A stretch of DNA of 64,000 nt from Caldisericaceae bacterium (GCA_027023025.1 JALVXB010000034.1:29256-93255); one strand, 5' to 3'. Positions 39,522 to 50,685 are shown, counted from the first letter of the stretch. The notes: generated by a model not told the origin, from the sequence alone. Translations and numbers: made by a program.

Positions 39522-41543
39522 ATGGCGATTGAAAAACTTAAAAAAGTACACATAGTTTGCTTCAAGGAAGATAGAGATAAAATTATCGACGAGCTTTACA
39601 ATCTGCATCTACTTCACATAGATAGGATTAATCCTGATGTTGTTGATGGAGGTAATAAGTATTTTAAGTATAGTGTGTCAAAGTCTTCAGTTTCGGATAG
39701 GATTACCCAAATTAATACGATCTTGTCTTATTTTGAGCAAATGGGGCTTAATGAGAAAGGGCTAATAAGTTCCTTTCTACCAGAGGACGAAAAGTTTACG
39801 AAAGAAGAATTTAACGATATTGTAAATAACTTTGGATTAAATAGCTTTTACGGAAAAACTACAGGGTTATTTAATAAGTACACGGAGCTCCAGGAAAAAG
39901 AGAATACTCTTAATGAGGAAAAGAAAGCACTGATTGGTTTGCAGGAATTTCCATTTGAATTTGCTTTGCTAAAGGGGACTGAGCAGACGGAGAGTTTACT
40001 TCTCTCGATGAACTTAAAAGACTTTTCCAAAATGATTTCTGAAAATGAGGACCTGTTCAATAAAAATGCCGTTTACCAATTTAGTAAAAAAGGTGCTAAA
40101 GTTAACTTTGTATTAATCTATTTAAAAGACGATAGGGATGATGTGCAAAGCGTCTTGAAGAAATACAAAATTGAAAAATTACAAGTCCCTTCTACATTTA
40201 GTGGTTTTACGGAAGACGAAGCACAGAGAATCGAAACCGCACTTAATGAGATAAGTAAAGAAAAAAACATTATATATTCAAAATTCAAAGAGTTTAACAA
40301 AGAAAGAGGAAAGTTATATGCGCTTCTTGATTATTACGAGTCTCTGGAAAGTAAGTTCAAACGCACTAACAATGCACTGGAAGGCGAGAATACCGTCGTA
40401 ATAAAAGGCTTTGTGCGTACATCTGATGTTCCAAGGCTTAAGAAGATTGAAGATAAATTTAATGTCTCAATTGTTTACTCTGATCCAGAACACTACGATG
40501 CGATTCCCATTTCTCTGAAAAATGCACCGTTCTTTAAGCCTTTTGAAATGCTTACGAAAATGTTTGGGCTTCCTTCATATTTTACTCTCGATCCTACACC
40601 TATTCTTACGATCTTGTTTTCTCTGTTTTTCGGCATTGCACTCGGAGATGCATTTTACGGACTGCTGCTCGTTATAGGCAGTTTATTTTTTCTTTATAAG
40701 TACCGCGGAAATAGAGGTGTTGAAAACTTCTTTGGTGTTTTTCTGTATGCAGGTTCCGTAACGATTGTTGTTGGGTTGCTTACTGGTTCAATAGGTGGCA
40801 ATTTCTTTCCCACATACTTTCCTCACTCTCAAATTACGCACTTTTTAATGAGTCTCCGTATTCTGGACCCAGAATCTGCAGACGGTTCTATTAAATTTCT
40901 TACTTTTGCTATTTCGCTTGGTATTCTTGTTCAGCTGTTTGGCATTATATTAAACATTATTATCAACTTCCGCAACAGACTGTATGCCGAAGCTATATTT
41001 AACGGATTTGGATGGCTGTTCTTTATCCCCGGGTCAATTCTGATATTTTTCATAGGGCAGTACCCGCAACTAAAAATTATCACCTACGGGCTGCTTATTA
41101 TCGGCACGATTCTCCTGCTTGTTGGTGGGTGGATGTCTGTGAGGCAGCCGCTATTTAAGCCAGTTGCTGCGCTTGTTAATATCTACGGTATTAGAAGTTC
41201 TTACGGTATTACAGCATTCCTTGGGGATGCTCTTTCTTATTCAAGATTATTCGTACTTGGACTGAGTACATCAATTCTTGCATCTTCTTTTAATCTCGTC
41301 AGTAAGTTAATTGGCGGGTTATTTGGTACTATAGGTATATTTGTTTTACTATTCTTATTACTGTTTGGGCATACACTTACATTTTTAATGAATTCCTTAG
41401 GTGCGTTTATTCATTCAATCAGGCTAAACTTCTTAGAATTTTTCGGTAGGTTTTACGATATGGGTAGTGGCGAATTTCAACCAATCGGGTTGGAATTTAA
41501 AAATATAAGAATAATTTCCAAAAATCAAGGAGGTAAAAACTAA
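39522..41543 (+). CDS. V-type ATP synthase subunit I
   Basis: Soluble N-terminal half, C-terminal multi-TM domain; GDALSYSRLFVLGLSTSILASSFN, LGAFIHSIRLNFLEFFGRFY. Confidence 0.95.
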   Translation: MAIEKLKKVHIVCFKEDRDKIIDELYNLHLLHIDRINPDVVDGGNKYFKYSVSKSSVSDRITQINTILSYFEQMGLNEKGLISSFLPEDEKFTKEEFNDIVNNFGLNSFYGKTTGLFNKYTELQEKENTLNEEKKALIGLQEFPFEFALLKGTEQTESLLLSMNLKDFSKMISENEDLFNKNAVYQFSKKGAKVNFVLIYLKDDRDDVQSVLKKYKIEKLQVPSTFSGFTEDEAQRIETALNEISKEKNIIYSKFKEFNKERGKLYALLDYYESLESKFKRTNNALEGENTVVIKGFVRTSDVPRLKKIEDKFNVSIVYSDPEHYDAIPISLKNAPFFKPFEMLTKMFGLPSYFTLDPTPILTILFSLFFGIALGDAFYGLLLVIGSLFFLYKYRGNRGVENFFGVFLYAGSVTIVVGLLTGSIGGNFFPTYFPHSQITHFLMSLRILDPESADGSIKFLTFAISLGILVQLFGIILNIIINFRNRLYAEAIFNGFGWLFFIPGSILIFFIGQYPQLKIITYGLLIIGTILLLVGGWMSVRQPLFKPVAALVNIYGIRSSYGITAFLGDALSYSRLFVLGLSTSILASSFNLVSKLIGGLFGTIGIFVLLFLLLFGHTLTFLMNSLGAFIHSIRLNFLEFFGRFYDMGSGEFQPIGLEFKNIRIISKNQGGKN

Positions 41544-42046
41544 TGCAAAACATTGGTTTACAGACTTTAAGTAATGGTCCATTCTGGGTGGCAGCAGGGG
41601 CGGTAATTGCGGCTGCACTTGGAGGCATTGGTTCTGCTATTGCTATCGGAAACACTACTTCTCATTCTGCTGGTGTCCTTTCTGAAAAACCGGAACTTTT
41701 CGGTAAGTTGCTCGTGCTTATGTCTCTTCCCGGAACTCAGGGATTTTATGCATTTGTTGTAGCATTTCTTACTATGCAGAGATTTGGATTTACCAGTGGT
41801 AATCCGCAGGCATCTCTTGGACAGGGGCTTGCGATTTTTGTGATGGGTATTTTTGTAGGTTATGTACAATTAAAGAGTGCTATTGCTCAGGGCGTTTCTG
41901 CTATTGGCTCTATCGACCTTACTGGCAAACATCCAGAGGAAAGTGGGCGTGCAATTCTACTTCCAGGACTTGTTGAGATGTATGCTGTCCTTGCACTACT
42001 CGTTGCTGTTCTCGTCATAATCTGGGTAAGCGCGAAGCCGTTCTAG
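41543..42046 (+). CDS. V-type ATP synthase subunit K (duplicated c-like proteolipid)
   Basis: Four TM; GGIGSAIAIG, SLPGTQGFYAFVVAF, SAIAQGVSAIG, GLVEMYAVLALL. Confidence 0.95.
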   Translation: MQNIGLQTLSNGPFWVAAGAVIAAALGGIGSAIAIGNTTSHSAGVLSEKPELFGKLLVLMSLPGTQGFYAFVVAFLTMQRFGFTSGNPQASLGQGLAIFVMGIFVGYVQLKSAIAQGVSAIGSIDLTGKHPEESGRAILLPGLVEMYAVLALLVAVLVIIWVSAKPF

Positions 42047-42053
42047 TTTGAGT

Positions 42054-42647
42054 ATGAGTATAGAAGACATTAAAAAAAGAATTTTAGATAAAGCCGAGTC
42101 AGAGGCTAATCTTATCGTAAATAAGGCTCGTGAAAGGATAAAGGAGGAAAAAAACACATTTGAAAACGAGCAGAAAGCGATTTTCTCCGAAAGAGCACAA
42201 AAAGAGATTGAAAAAATTCGTAGCGACCTTAAAAAGCGTATTGATCAAGAAAAGTTAAAAGAAAGCAGGGCTATTTTAAAGAAAAAGAACGAATTGCTCG
42301 AAGGTTTGTTCTCAGAGGTAATTGAAAAGATTGCTTCTTTACCAAAAAAACAGTACAAGAAATTCTTAGTAGATCTGATTATGAGGGATGCCCCCAAGGG
42401 GAAGTCTGTGTTATTTCTGAATAAAAAGGATATGGGCCTTTTTACGGAAAAGGTGATCTCTGAAATTAATAAAAGTTTAGGAAAAGAGCGTGAAATCACA
42501 CTGGGTACTCATACTGTTGACATCAAAGGTGGTTTTATGCTAAAAGGGGAAGAAGTAGAAATAGACGATTCTCTGGAAACAATTGTTAAAGATGTTAAGG
42601 AAAAGGAAGAAATTAGAATTTCTAAAGAACTTTTCGGAGATGTATAA
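42054..42647 (+). CDS. V-type ATP synthase subunit E
   Basis: Coiled-coil plus C-terminal domain; position K-E-C. Confidence 0.85.
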   Translation: MSIEDIKKRILDKAESEANLIVNKARERIKEEKNTFENEQKAIFSERAQKEIEKIRSDLKKRIDQEKLKESRAILKKKNELLEGLFSEVIEKIASLPKKQYKKFLVDLIMRDAPKGKSVLFLNKKDMGLFTEKVISEINKSLGKEREITLGTHTVDIKGGFMLKGEEVEIDDSLETIVKDVKEKEEIRISKELFGDV

Positions 42648-43598
42648 ATGAGGAAGGAATTCTTAATCGAAATTGGCGAGCCTTCTCAATACAACTATAT
42701 ATGCGGTAGAATAAAGGTACTCGAAAGTTTTCTTTTAAGCAGTAACGATATTGAGAGAATTACGCTTGGCGATATTAAAGATGTAAAAACAGTCCTGATG
42801 GATACTCCGTATAAAAATTTTATTAAAGGGGAGAGATTCTCTGATATTTCAGTTGCTGTGTTCAAGAGGTTTAATGCTGAGCTTGCCGATGTGGAAAAGT
42901 ATGTTTCTCAAGGATTTATAAATGCTTTCTTCCGCAATAAAGAGCTCTTTCTAGAAATTAAGAAGTGGGCATTGTTAGGAGAACTGCAGAGCGAGAATAA
43001 ATTGTACGAGGAGCTTTATAAATTTGTAAATGGTGGAAGTGGCGATTTTCCCGTACTGTTTAGAGAGGCTTATCTAAGAATGCTTTCGTTTAAGGCCAAC
43101 CCACTGAGTGTAGGAGCCATTCTTGACATCTATCGTATAAAGTATCTTACAAAGTCTGCTGAACAAACTGGTTCTACTCTTATATTTAAGTATTATAACT
43201 CTTATGGAGAAAGCAGTGTGAAAAATGTACTTTTCAGGCTTAAGGGCTTTTCTGAATCTGGCATTATAGACGATAAAAGTCTGATATCTATGCTTCGCGT
43301 TATGTCGGAAATGTTACCGGATTATAATCTCTCAAGAGAAGTATCAGAAGTACGAGGCATTGAGGAGTTTAAAAATTTCGTCAATTCTCGAATAAATGAA
43401 AAAGATTTCGCCAATTCTAATAAAAGGCTGTTAAGCATTCTTGATAGCGGAAAGTATTTTAACTCTGGCATTGAAGTTGTATTTGTATATTTAAAGCGTT
43501 TACAACTTGAAGTTTCCACTGTCTCTATGATTTTAAGTGGAAAGATGACTGGAATGAAAAACGAAGATATTCGTGAAAGGGTGAGTTTGGCGCTATGA
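42648..43598 (+). CDS. V-type ATP synthase subunit C
   Basis: Helical V-ATPase C/d-like; position in operon; IYRIKYLTKS. Confidence 0.85.
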   Translation: MRKEFLIEIGEPSQYNYICGRIKVLESFLLSSNDIERITLGDIKDVKTVLMDTPYKNFIKGERFSDISVAVFKRFNAELADVEKYVSQGFINAFFRNKELFLEIKKWALLGELQSENKLYEELYKFVNGGSGDFPVLFREAYLRMLSFKANPLSVGAILDIYRIKYLTKSAEQTGSTLIFKYYNSYGESSVKNVLFRLKGFSESGIIDDKSLISMLRVMSEMLPDYNLSREVSEVRGIEEFKNFVNSRINEKDFANSNKRLLSILDSGKYFNSGIEVVFVYLKRLQLEVSTVSMILSGKMTGMKNEDIRERVSLAL

Positions 43599-43915
43599 GC
43601 AAAGCAGCATTTGTAGGTGAAGAAAAACTTGCTTATTTATTCAGGAGTTTTGACTTTGAAGTGTTTTCAGTTAAAGATAGCGAAGAAGCTTTTAAGGTGA
43701 TTCAGAAAATATATAAGCAAAAAACTACTGATGTAATTATTACTACTGAAGATTTTGCGAGTGACGAACTAGGAGAATTTATTCGTGGAAAAGTTGATGT
43801 AATGCCAGTAATCTTTGTTCTGCCTACTCCGTCCAAAAATGAAGGGCTGGGTATAGAGTGGATTAGAAGGTCTGTGGAGAAGGCAGTTGGTATTAATATC
43901 CTTTCAAAAAAATGA
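43595..43915 (+). CDS. V-type ATP synthase subunit F
   Basis: 106 aa, TTDVIITTEDFA..VMPVIFVLPTPSKNEG; between C and A. Confidence 0.85.
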   Translation: MSKAAFVGEEKLAYLFRSFDFEVFSVKDSEEAFKVIQKIYKQKTTDVIITTEDFASDELGEFIRGKVDVMPVIFVLPTPSKNEGLGIEWIRRSVEKAVGINILSKK

Positions 43916-43930
43916 ATAGGGGTGTGAGAT

Positions 43931-45706
43931 ATGAAAGAAAACATTGGAAAAGTTGTTAAAGTGTCCGGTCCCTTGGTGGTTGCGGAAGACATACCCAATG
44001 CGAAGATGTACGAAATGGTATATGTAAGTGACAGAAAGCTGTTCGGTGAAATTATCGAAATAAAAGGTAATAATGCATCCATTCAGGTTTACGAAGATAC
44101 GAGCGGTGTAGGTCCCGGGGACCCGGTTTATTCTACTGGAATGCCGCTAAGCGTGGAGCTTGGCCCGGGGCTTATAGGTTCTATTTACGATGGCGTGCAG
44201 AGGCCTTTAGATGTTTTAAAAGAGAAGTACGGAGATTTTATCGTGAGAGGTTCATACGAGCCTGCATTAAACAGAAAAAAGAAGTGGCATTTCGTACCTC
44301 TTGTGAGAGAAGGCAGTGATGTTGTGAGCGGCGATCCAGTTGGGTATGTTCAAGAAACTATTGCAATAAAGCATTACATTCTAATTCCTATTGGATTGGA
44401 AGGGAAAATAGACTTTATTGCTGACGAGGGAGACTACACAGTTGAAGATGTTATTGCTAAGGTAAAGACGGGCGAGGGCGAAAAAGAAGTTAAAATGTAC
44501 CAGAAGTGGCCTGTACGTATTGGGCGTCCTTATGCTAAGAGGCTACCTCCTAACGAGCCACTTATTACAGGCCAAAGGGTTATTGACGCTTTCTTTCCTA
44601 TTGCAAAAGGAGGGACTGCATGTGTTCCAGGGCCGTTTGGTAGCGGTAAAACGGTGATTCAGCATCAGTTATCCAAGTGGTCCGATGCAGACATTATTAT
44701 ATTTATCGGATGTGGAGAACGAGGAAACGAAATGACGGATGTCTTAATGGAATTTCCTGAACTTACCGACCCAAGAACTGACAGACCTTTGATGGAAAGG
44801 ACGATCCTTATAGCAAACACTTCAAATATGCCTGTTGCTGCGCGTGAAGCATCCGTATTTACCGGGATAACTATGGGCGAATATTTTAGAGATATGGGAT
44901 ATACAGTTGCATTAATGGCAGATTCTACATCGCGTTGGGCTGAAGCGATGAGAGAAATGTCAGGGAGACTTGAGGAAATGCCAGGCGAGGAAGGTTATCC
45001 TGCCTATCTTGCGTCAAGGATTTCGTCTTTTTATGAAAGGGCTGGAAGAGTAATTGTTTTAGGGAATGAAAAAAAAGAATCTGCACTGAGCGTTATTGGA
45101 GCAGTATCTCCTCCAGGTGGCGACCTGTCAGATCCCGTCGTCCAGGCTACACTTAGAACGGTGCGTGTATTCTGGTCTCTTGATGCCCAGCTTGCTTATG
45201 CAAGACACTTTCCTTCAATTCACTGGCTGAGGAGTTATTCGTTATATGCGGACTCGCTGAAGGATTTCTACACAAGTAGACTCGGAAAAGAATGGGCTGA
45301 GATGAGAAAAGAATTTATGAAAATTCTTAGAAGGGAAGCAGAGCTCCAGGAAATGGTAAGGCTCGTCGGTATAGATGCACTTTCTCCTTCGGATAGGCTG
45401 ATAATGGAAGTTGCACGGTCCATTCGTGAAGATTTCCTTCAGCAGAACGCCTTTATGGAGGAAGATACATACACTTCTCTTGAGAAGCAAAAAAGGATGA
45501 TGCGCTTAATACACTTATTCTATGTTTATGCACAGGATGCTTTAAAGAAAGGTGTTAACCTGGATAAGATAGTTGATTTACCAGTAAGAGTCGATATCTC
45601 CCGATCCAAACTTATTCCTGAAGATAATCTTGAAAAGTTTGACGAAATCGAAAAGAAATTAAAGGAAAGCTTTGAAGCGTTGATAAGTGAGGTGCAAAAT
45701 GGCTAA
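43931..45706 (+). CDS. atpA: V-type ATP synthase subunit A
   Basis: [39 protein letters not shown]. Confidence 0.98.
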   Translation: MKENIGKVVKVSGPLVVAEDIPNAKMYEMVYVSDRKLFGEIIEIKGNNASIQVYEDTSGVGPGDPVYSTGMPLSVELGPGLIGSIYDGVQRPLDVLKEKYGDFIVRGSYEPALNRKKKWHFVPLVREGSDVVSGDPVGYVQETIAIKHYILIPIGLEGKIDFIADEGDYTVEDVIAKVKTGEGEKEVKMYQKWPVRIGRPYAKRLPPNEPLITGQRVIDAFFPIAKGGTACVPGPFGSGKTVIQHQLSKWSDADIIIFIGCGERGNEMTDVLMEFPELTDPRTDRPLMERTILIANTSNMPVAAREASVFTGITMGEYFRDMGYTVALMADSTSRWAEAMREMSGRLEEMPGEEGYPAYLASRISSFYERAGRVIVLGNEKKESALSVIGAVSPPGGDLSDPVVQATLRTVRVFWSLDAQLAYARHFPSIHWLRSYSLYADSLKDFYTSRLGKEWAEMRKEFMKILRREAELQEMVRLVGIDALSPSDRLIMEVARSIREDFLQQNAFMEEDTYTSLEKQKRMMRLIHLFYVYAQDALKKGVNLDKIVDLPVRVDISRSKLIPEDNLEKFDEIEKKLKESFEALISEVQNG

Positions 45707-47105
45707 AGAATACATTACTACGAGAAATATTGCAGGGCCTCTTATAATTGTTGACAGCGTAGAAAAGGCAACTTATGGAGAAATAGTTGAGATAAAAGCT
45801 GCTGACGGTTCTATAAAACGCGGACAGGTACTTGAAATTGACAGAGACAGAGCGCTTATTCAGGTGTTTGAAGGGACATCGGGGCTTAATTTGGGAGAAA
45901 CAAAGGTTAAGTTTTTAGGTAGAGGCGTTCAGGTAGGTCTTGCACCGTCTATATTGGGGCGAATTTTTGATGGGTCTGGCTCTCCTATAGATGATGGGCC
46001 TGCAATTATTCCTGAGAAGATGGCCGACATTAACGGAGTGCCGATGAACCCGTATGCAAGGAATTATCCATCCGAATTTATTCAAACGGGTGTGTCGGCA
46101 ATTGACGGTTTAAACACGCTCGTAAGAGGACAGAAGCTTCCCATATTTTCAGGTTCTGGTCTTCCGCATGCAAAACTTGCAGCGCAAATTGCAAGACAGG
46201 CAAAGGTAAAAGGTGAAGGAGAAAAGTTTGCCGTAGTATTCGTTGCAATGGGTATTACATTTGAGGAGGCAAATTATTTCATCAACGACTTTAAAGAAAC
46301 AGGTGCACTTGAAAGATCTGTTATGTTTATTAACCTTGGGGACGATCCTGTCATAGAAAGAATTGCAACTCCAAGATTTGGACTTACTGTTGCAGAGTAT
46401 CTTGCCTTTGACCTGGGGATGCATGTGCTCGTTATTATGACTGATATGACAAACTATTGTGAGGCTTTGCGTGAAATATCTGCTGCAAGGAAAGAAGTCC
46501 CAGGAAGAAGAGGTTATCCAGGTTATATGTATACTGACCTTGCTTCAATGTATGAGCGTGCTGGCCGAATTAAAGGAAAGGAGGGTTCGATAACACAGAT
46601 ACCTATACTTACAATGCCTGAAGACGATAAAACGCACCCTATACCAGATTTAACAGGATACATCACTGAAGGGCAGATTTTCCTTTCAAGAACTCTCCAC
46701 CAGCAGGCGATATACCCACCGATAGATGTGCTACCTTCCCTTTCAAGGCTAAAGGATAAAGGTATCGGCAAGGGAAAAACACGAGAAGACCATTCGGATG
46801 TTTTAAACCAATTGTTTGCTGCGTATGCAAGAGGAAGAGAATCAAGAGAACTTGCTACTGTGTTGGGTGAGAGTGCTTTAACAAAAACAGACTTAATTTT
46901 TGTAAAATTTGCCGATAGGTTCGAGCAAGAATTTGTAAAACAGGATGAATACGAAGACCGTTCAATTGAAGAAACACTAGATATAGGTTGGAAACTTTTG
47001 TCTATGATTCCCGTGGAGGAGCTGAAGAGGATTAGGCCTGCCTTTATTGAAAAGTATCTTAAGCGTTACTTAAAAGAGGAAGATAAGGATGCTGCTCAAC
47101 GTTAA
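45699..47105 (+). CDS. atpB: V-type ATP synthase subunit B
   Basis: [56 protein letters not shown]. Confidence 0.98.
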   Translation: MAKEYITTRNIAGPLIIVDSVEKATYGEIVEIKAADGSIKRGQVLEIDRDRALIQVFEGTSGLNLGETKVKFLGRGVQVGLAPSILGRIFDGSGSPIDDGPAIIPEKMADINGVPMNPYARNYPSEFIQTGVSAIDGLNTLVRGQKLPIFSGSGLPHAKLAAQIARQAKVKGEGEKFAVVFVAMGITFEEANYFINDFKETGALERSVMFINLGDDPVIERIATPRFGLTVAEYLAFDLGMHVLVIMTDMTNYCEALREISAARKEVPGRRGYPGYMYTDLASMYERAGRIKGKEGSITQIPILTMPEDDKTHPIPDLTGYITEGQIFLSRTLHQQAIYPPIDVLPSLSRLKDKGIGKGKTREDHSDVLNQLFAAYARGRESRELATVLGESALTKTDLIFVKFADRFEQEFVKQDEYEDRSIEETLDIGWKLLSMIPVEELKRIRPAFIEKYLKRYLKEEDKDAAQR

Positions 47106-47709
47106 CCCTACCCGTATGGAGCTCCTTAAGTTAAGGGAGCGTTATGTAATTGCTAAGAAAGGACATAAACTTCTAAAAGATAAATTAGAAGGCTTGATGA
47201 GAAACTTTCTGGATGTCGCACACACTTATATGGAAAAGCGGCGCACGCTAAATGAGAAATTTATCGCATTGCAAAGGGACTACTCAATGGCTGTTGCTGA
47301 GAATTCTTCCGAGGAAGTAAATGCTTTACTTATGGGTAGTAATTACAAACTTACGATTAACACTGAAGAAAAATCTCTTATGAATGTGCGTTATCCGGTG
47401 TTCTCCGTAGAGGGTAAAGGTATTCCATTTGCTTATCCATTTACACTAACTAATGCCTTACTGGATAAAAGTTTTATAGAACTTAGAGATATTATTACAG
47501 AGATTATTGAACTTGCCTATATTGAGCAGGAGCTTTATCTAGTAGCAAACGAGATATCCAGAACGAGAAGAAGGGTGAATGCATTGGAGTACATAATGAT
47601 TCCTGATCTGGAAGATACGATAAAGTACATTACAAACAAATTAGAAGAAATGGACAGAGAAAATATAGCGAGACTGCTAAAGATGAAGGATATAATTAGG
47701 GGGCATTAA
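47089..47709 (+). CDS. V-type ATP synthase subunit D
   Basis: [31 protein letters not shown]. Confidence 0.96.
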   Translation: MLLNVNPTRMELLKLRERYVIAKKGHKLLKDKLEGLMRNFLDVAHTYMEKRRTLNEKFIALQRDYSMAVAENSSEEVNALLMGSNYKLTINTEEKSLMNVRYPVFSVEGKGIPFAYPFTLTNALLDKSFIELRDIITEIIELAYIEQELYLVANEISRTRRRVNALEYIMIPDLEDTIKYITNKLEEMDRENIARLLKMKDIIRGH

Positions 47710-48233
47710 TGGAAATTCTTAAAAAAGAAAAAATCTTTAAGGGAAAATTGATCAGCATATACAAGCGTCTCGTTAAGCATGACGACGGTTCTGTTTGGGA
47801 GAGAGAAACTGCAAGTTACGATGGAAGTGCTTCTGCGATAGTTGCAATTGACGGAGGACAAGTTATTTTGATTAGGCAGTTCAGGCCTTCTGTTGAGGAA
47901 ACTTTGCTTGAAATTCCTGCAGGGAGGATTGACCTAGGAGAAACTCCAGAGCAGGCAGCAAAAAGAGAATTAGAGGAAGAGACAGGTTTAATTCCATCAA
48001 ACTTAAAAAAGCTCGTGGAATTTTACCCTACTCCTGGTTTTGTAGATGAAAAAATTTATATCTTTTATGCTGATAAGTTCGAAAAAGGTGAAGTACATCT
48101 TGACAAAGGTGAAGTTTTGGATATAGTGCGAATATCAACTTTTGAGGTGGGGGAGTATATATTAAATAACAAGATTAAAGATGCCAAAACTTTAATTGGA
48201 TTATTATTATGGAAGGATGTGGTGCAAAAATGA
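47709..48233 (+). CDS. NUDIX hydrolase (ADP-ribose pyrophosphatase type)
   Basis: IPAGRIDLGETPEQAAKRELEEETGL Nudix box. Confidence 0.93.
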   Translation: MEILKKEKIFKGKLISIYKRLVKHDDGSVWERETASYDGSASAIVAIDGGQVILIRQFRPSVEETLLEIPAGRIDLGETPEQAAKRELEEETGLIPSNLKKLVEFYPTPGFVDEKIYIFYADKFEKGEVHLDKGEVLDIVRISTFEVGEYILNNKIKDAKTLIGLLLWKDVVQK

Positions 48234-49144
48234 GTAAAGACCTATTTGAGGAACAAATAGAGAAATTTTTAAACTATGTTAGGAGGACGAAGAGATTTTC
48301 TAAAAACACTGCCGAAGCGTATAGAAATGACCTCGAGAAATTTGTTAATTTTTTAAAGAAAAAAAGAATCAACAGTTTCTCAAAAGTTGATAAAAAACTT
48401 GCTCTAGAATATGTGGAGTTCCTGAAAAGCAATTTGAAAGAGAGAAGTGTATTTAGGAATGTTTCTTCTCTTCGAGGGTTTTTTAATTATTTGAGAAAGA
48501 AGAAAGTGTATAAGAACGAAAATCCTTTCTCTCCAATAAAGCTTAAAAAAACCGAGGATCAAAAACCTGTCGTCCTTACTGTAAAAGAATTAAAAAAATT
48601 AGTTAAAGTACTAAACGAAGACGGGTTTATCAATTTGCGTAACAAAGTTATTGTATTATTTACTTATAGCACTGGGTTAAGGGCAACTGAGATAATAAAT
48701 GCAAAAGTAAGCAATCTTAATTTGCGCAGAGCAGTCTATAAGTGTGAGATGAATCGTAAAAGGGTTATTCCTTTTAGCAAAGAATTAGTACCTCTATTAA
48801 GAAAGTATTTAAAGGAGAGGAAAAAGTTTATCGCTTCCTCTAAAAGTAAAGTTAAAGATGCTGGGTATCTTTTTGTAAATAAGCGCGGTCGTAAGTTGAC
48901 GAGACAAACTATTTATATAATTATCCAAACAGCGGCTGAAGATGCTGGGCTGAAAGTAAAGGTGACGCCAAGCGTCTTAAGGAACTCTCTTTCGTGGCAC
49001 TTACTTTCAAGTGGTACTAATTTAGAAACCTTAAAAAATATATTTGGTTATAAAACGATCATACCAAATTTTGGGAAGAAAGCCAATATAAAGAGAGTGA
49101 GATTCGACCTACTTACTAAACATCCTGCATTTAGAAAAAAATAA
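48230..49144 (+). CDS. XerC/D-like tyrosine recombinase with degenerate active site
   Basis: N-terminal SAM-like domain (FLNYVRRTKRFSKNTAEAYRNDLEKF) and catalytic-fold domain (YSTGLRATEIINA, VTPSVLRNSLSWHLLSSGTNLETLKNIFGY); see findings. Confidence 0.85.
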   Translation: MSKDLFEEQIEKFLNYVRRTKRFSKNTAEAYRNDLEKFVNFLKKKRINSFSKVDKKLALEYVEFLKSNLKERSVFRNVSSLRGFFNYLRKKKVYKNENPFSPIKLKKTEDQKPVVLTVKELKKLVKVLNEDGFINLRNKVIVLFTYSTGLRATEIINAKVSNLNLRRAVYKCEMNRKRVIPFSKELVPLLRKYLKERKKFIASSKSKVKDAGYLFVNKRGRKLTRQTIYIIIQTAAEDAGLKVKVTPSVLRNSLSWHLLSSGTNLETLKNIFGYKTIIPNFGKKANIKRVRFDLLTKHPAFRKK

Positions 49145-49150
49145 TTCTGA

Positions 49151-50020
49151 ATGTTGTACTACTTATATAAGATAGGAATATTTATAGCGTTGCACTTCCC
49201 GCACTGGTTTTCGTACGGAATAGCGCGAATTATAGGTGCGGGAGTATTCATTTTTAATAAGAGAGGTAGAAGAGCCGTCTATAAAAATCTTTCTATTATC
49301 TTAAATACAAATGATAAAAGTATTTTAAGAAGAGCTACTTTTAGAACATTCATTAATGCTTCTATTCACATTGCCTCAGATATAATGCTATTTGGATGGA
49401 ATAAGAATAACTGGCTTGACTATGTAGACTTAAATGGTGTAGACGAAAAAATGCGTTATTATACATCGTTTGGAAAAGGTGTAGTGGTGCCTACGGCACA
49501 TCTGGGTGATTGGGAAGTAGCAGGATTTATCGTAGGATTTATGGGATACAAAGCGCACGGTATCGGTCTTCCGCAGCCTGATAAAAAAGTAGAGGATCTT
49601 TATAGAGAGGTAAGAGAAAAAGGTAATGTGTATGTTCATCCATTCCCTGTTGGTATTGCAGGTGTTTTTAGGGCTTTAAAGAACAATGAAATTGCAACTA
49701 TTGTGAGCGATAGGGATCTTATGAAAGACGGTGTAAAAGTACGGTTTTTTGACCGGTGTGTTACTTTTCCTAAAGGTGCTGCTGTACTTGCGTATAGAAG
49801 CGGCGCAAAGAGTGTTTTCGGCTGTGCAATACGCATGAAAAATGGTAAGTTCAAGGCATTCTTAGAGCCAGAAATAAAGGTTGATAGAAATAAGGGGGAA
49901 GAGGAATTCGTTAAGGAGTATGTACAAACATTTGCTTCTACTTTAGAATCTTTCGTCAGAAGGTACCCTGACCAGTGGTTTCATTTTTTTGATTACTTTG
50001 AGGAATTTAAATGCAAGTAG
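49151..50020 (+). CDS. LpxL/HtrB-like lysophospholipid acyltransferase
   Basis: TAHLGDWEVAGFIVG (HxxxxWE), VSDRDLMKDGVKVRFF. Confidence 0.88.
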   Translation: MLYYLYKIGIFIALHFPHWFSYGIARIIGAGVFIFNKRGRRAVYKNLSIILNTNDKSILRRATFRTFINASIHIASDIMLFGWNKNNWLDYVDLNGVDEKMRYYTSFGKGVVVPTAHLGDWEVAGFIVGFMGYKAHGIGLPQPDKKVEDLYREVREKGNVYVHPFPVGIAGVFRALKNNEIATIVSDRDLMKDGVKVRFFDRCVTFPKGAAVLAYRSGAKSVFGCAIRMKNGKFKAFLEPEIKVDRNKGEEEFVKEYVQTFASTLESFVRRYPDQWFHFFDYFEEFKCK

Positions 50021-50685
50021 TTGCGCTTATACCTGCTTATAACGAAGAAAAAAATATTGCGAGTGTAGTAGCAAAAGCCAGGAAGTATGTTGATGTTGTA
50101 TTGGTTGTTGACGATGGTTCTCAGGATAAAACCAGGGAGACTGCTAAGAGTGCAGGTGCAGTTGTGATAAGCTATTCTCATAATAAGGGAAAAGCAGAGG
50201 CAATGAGGATCGGATTTAAGGAATGTATTAAAATGAAATCAGATATTATCGTTGTACTGGATGCAGATGGGCAACACGATCCTGATGAAATTCCGCAGTT
50301 TTTAGAAAAAGTAAACGAAGGATTTGACATTGTTGTGGGAGCAAGACAATTTGATAAGTCCGTAATGCCTAAGATCCGTATATTTGCTAACTCATTTTCT
50401 TCTTGGGTTACCTCTCTAATGTGTAGAACAAAGATTTTAGATAGCCAATCTGGATATCGGGCTATTAAGACTTTTGTAATTCGAAAAATACCTCTTACTT
50501 CACAAAGGTATCAAATAGAAACTGAAATGTTAATAAAAGCAGCGAAGTGTAACTTTAAAATAGCGTTTATTCCCATAAAAACGATTTATAGAAAAGAGGC
50601 AAAGAGTAAAGTAAATCAAATTATAGATCCGTTGAAATTCTTGCTTCTTGTTTTTAAACTTTCATTTTGGAAGTGTAAGGCGTGA
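50011..50685 (+). CDS. glycosyltransferase family 2 (dolichyl-phosphate mannose synthase-like)
   Basis: VALIPAYNEEKNIASVV, VLVVDDGSQDKT, VVLDADGQHDPDEIP. Confidence 0.93.
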   Translation: MQVVALIPAYNEEKNIASVVAKARKYVDVVLVVDDGSQDKTRETAKSAGAVVISYSHNKGKAEAMRIGFKECIKMKSDIIVVLDADGQHDPDEIPQFLEKVNEGFDIVVGARQFDKSVMPKIRIFANSFSSWVTSLMCRTKILDSQSGYRAIKTFVIRKIPLTSQRYQIETEMLIKAAKCNFKIAFIPIKTIYRKEAKSKVNQIIDPLKFLLLVFKLSFWKCKA

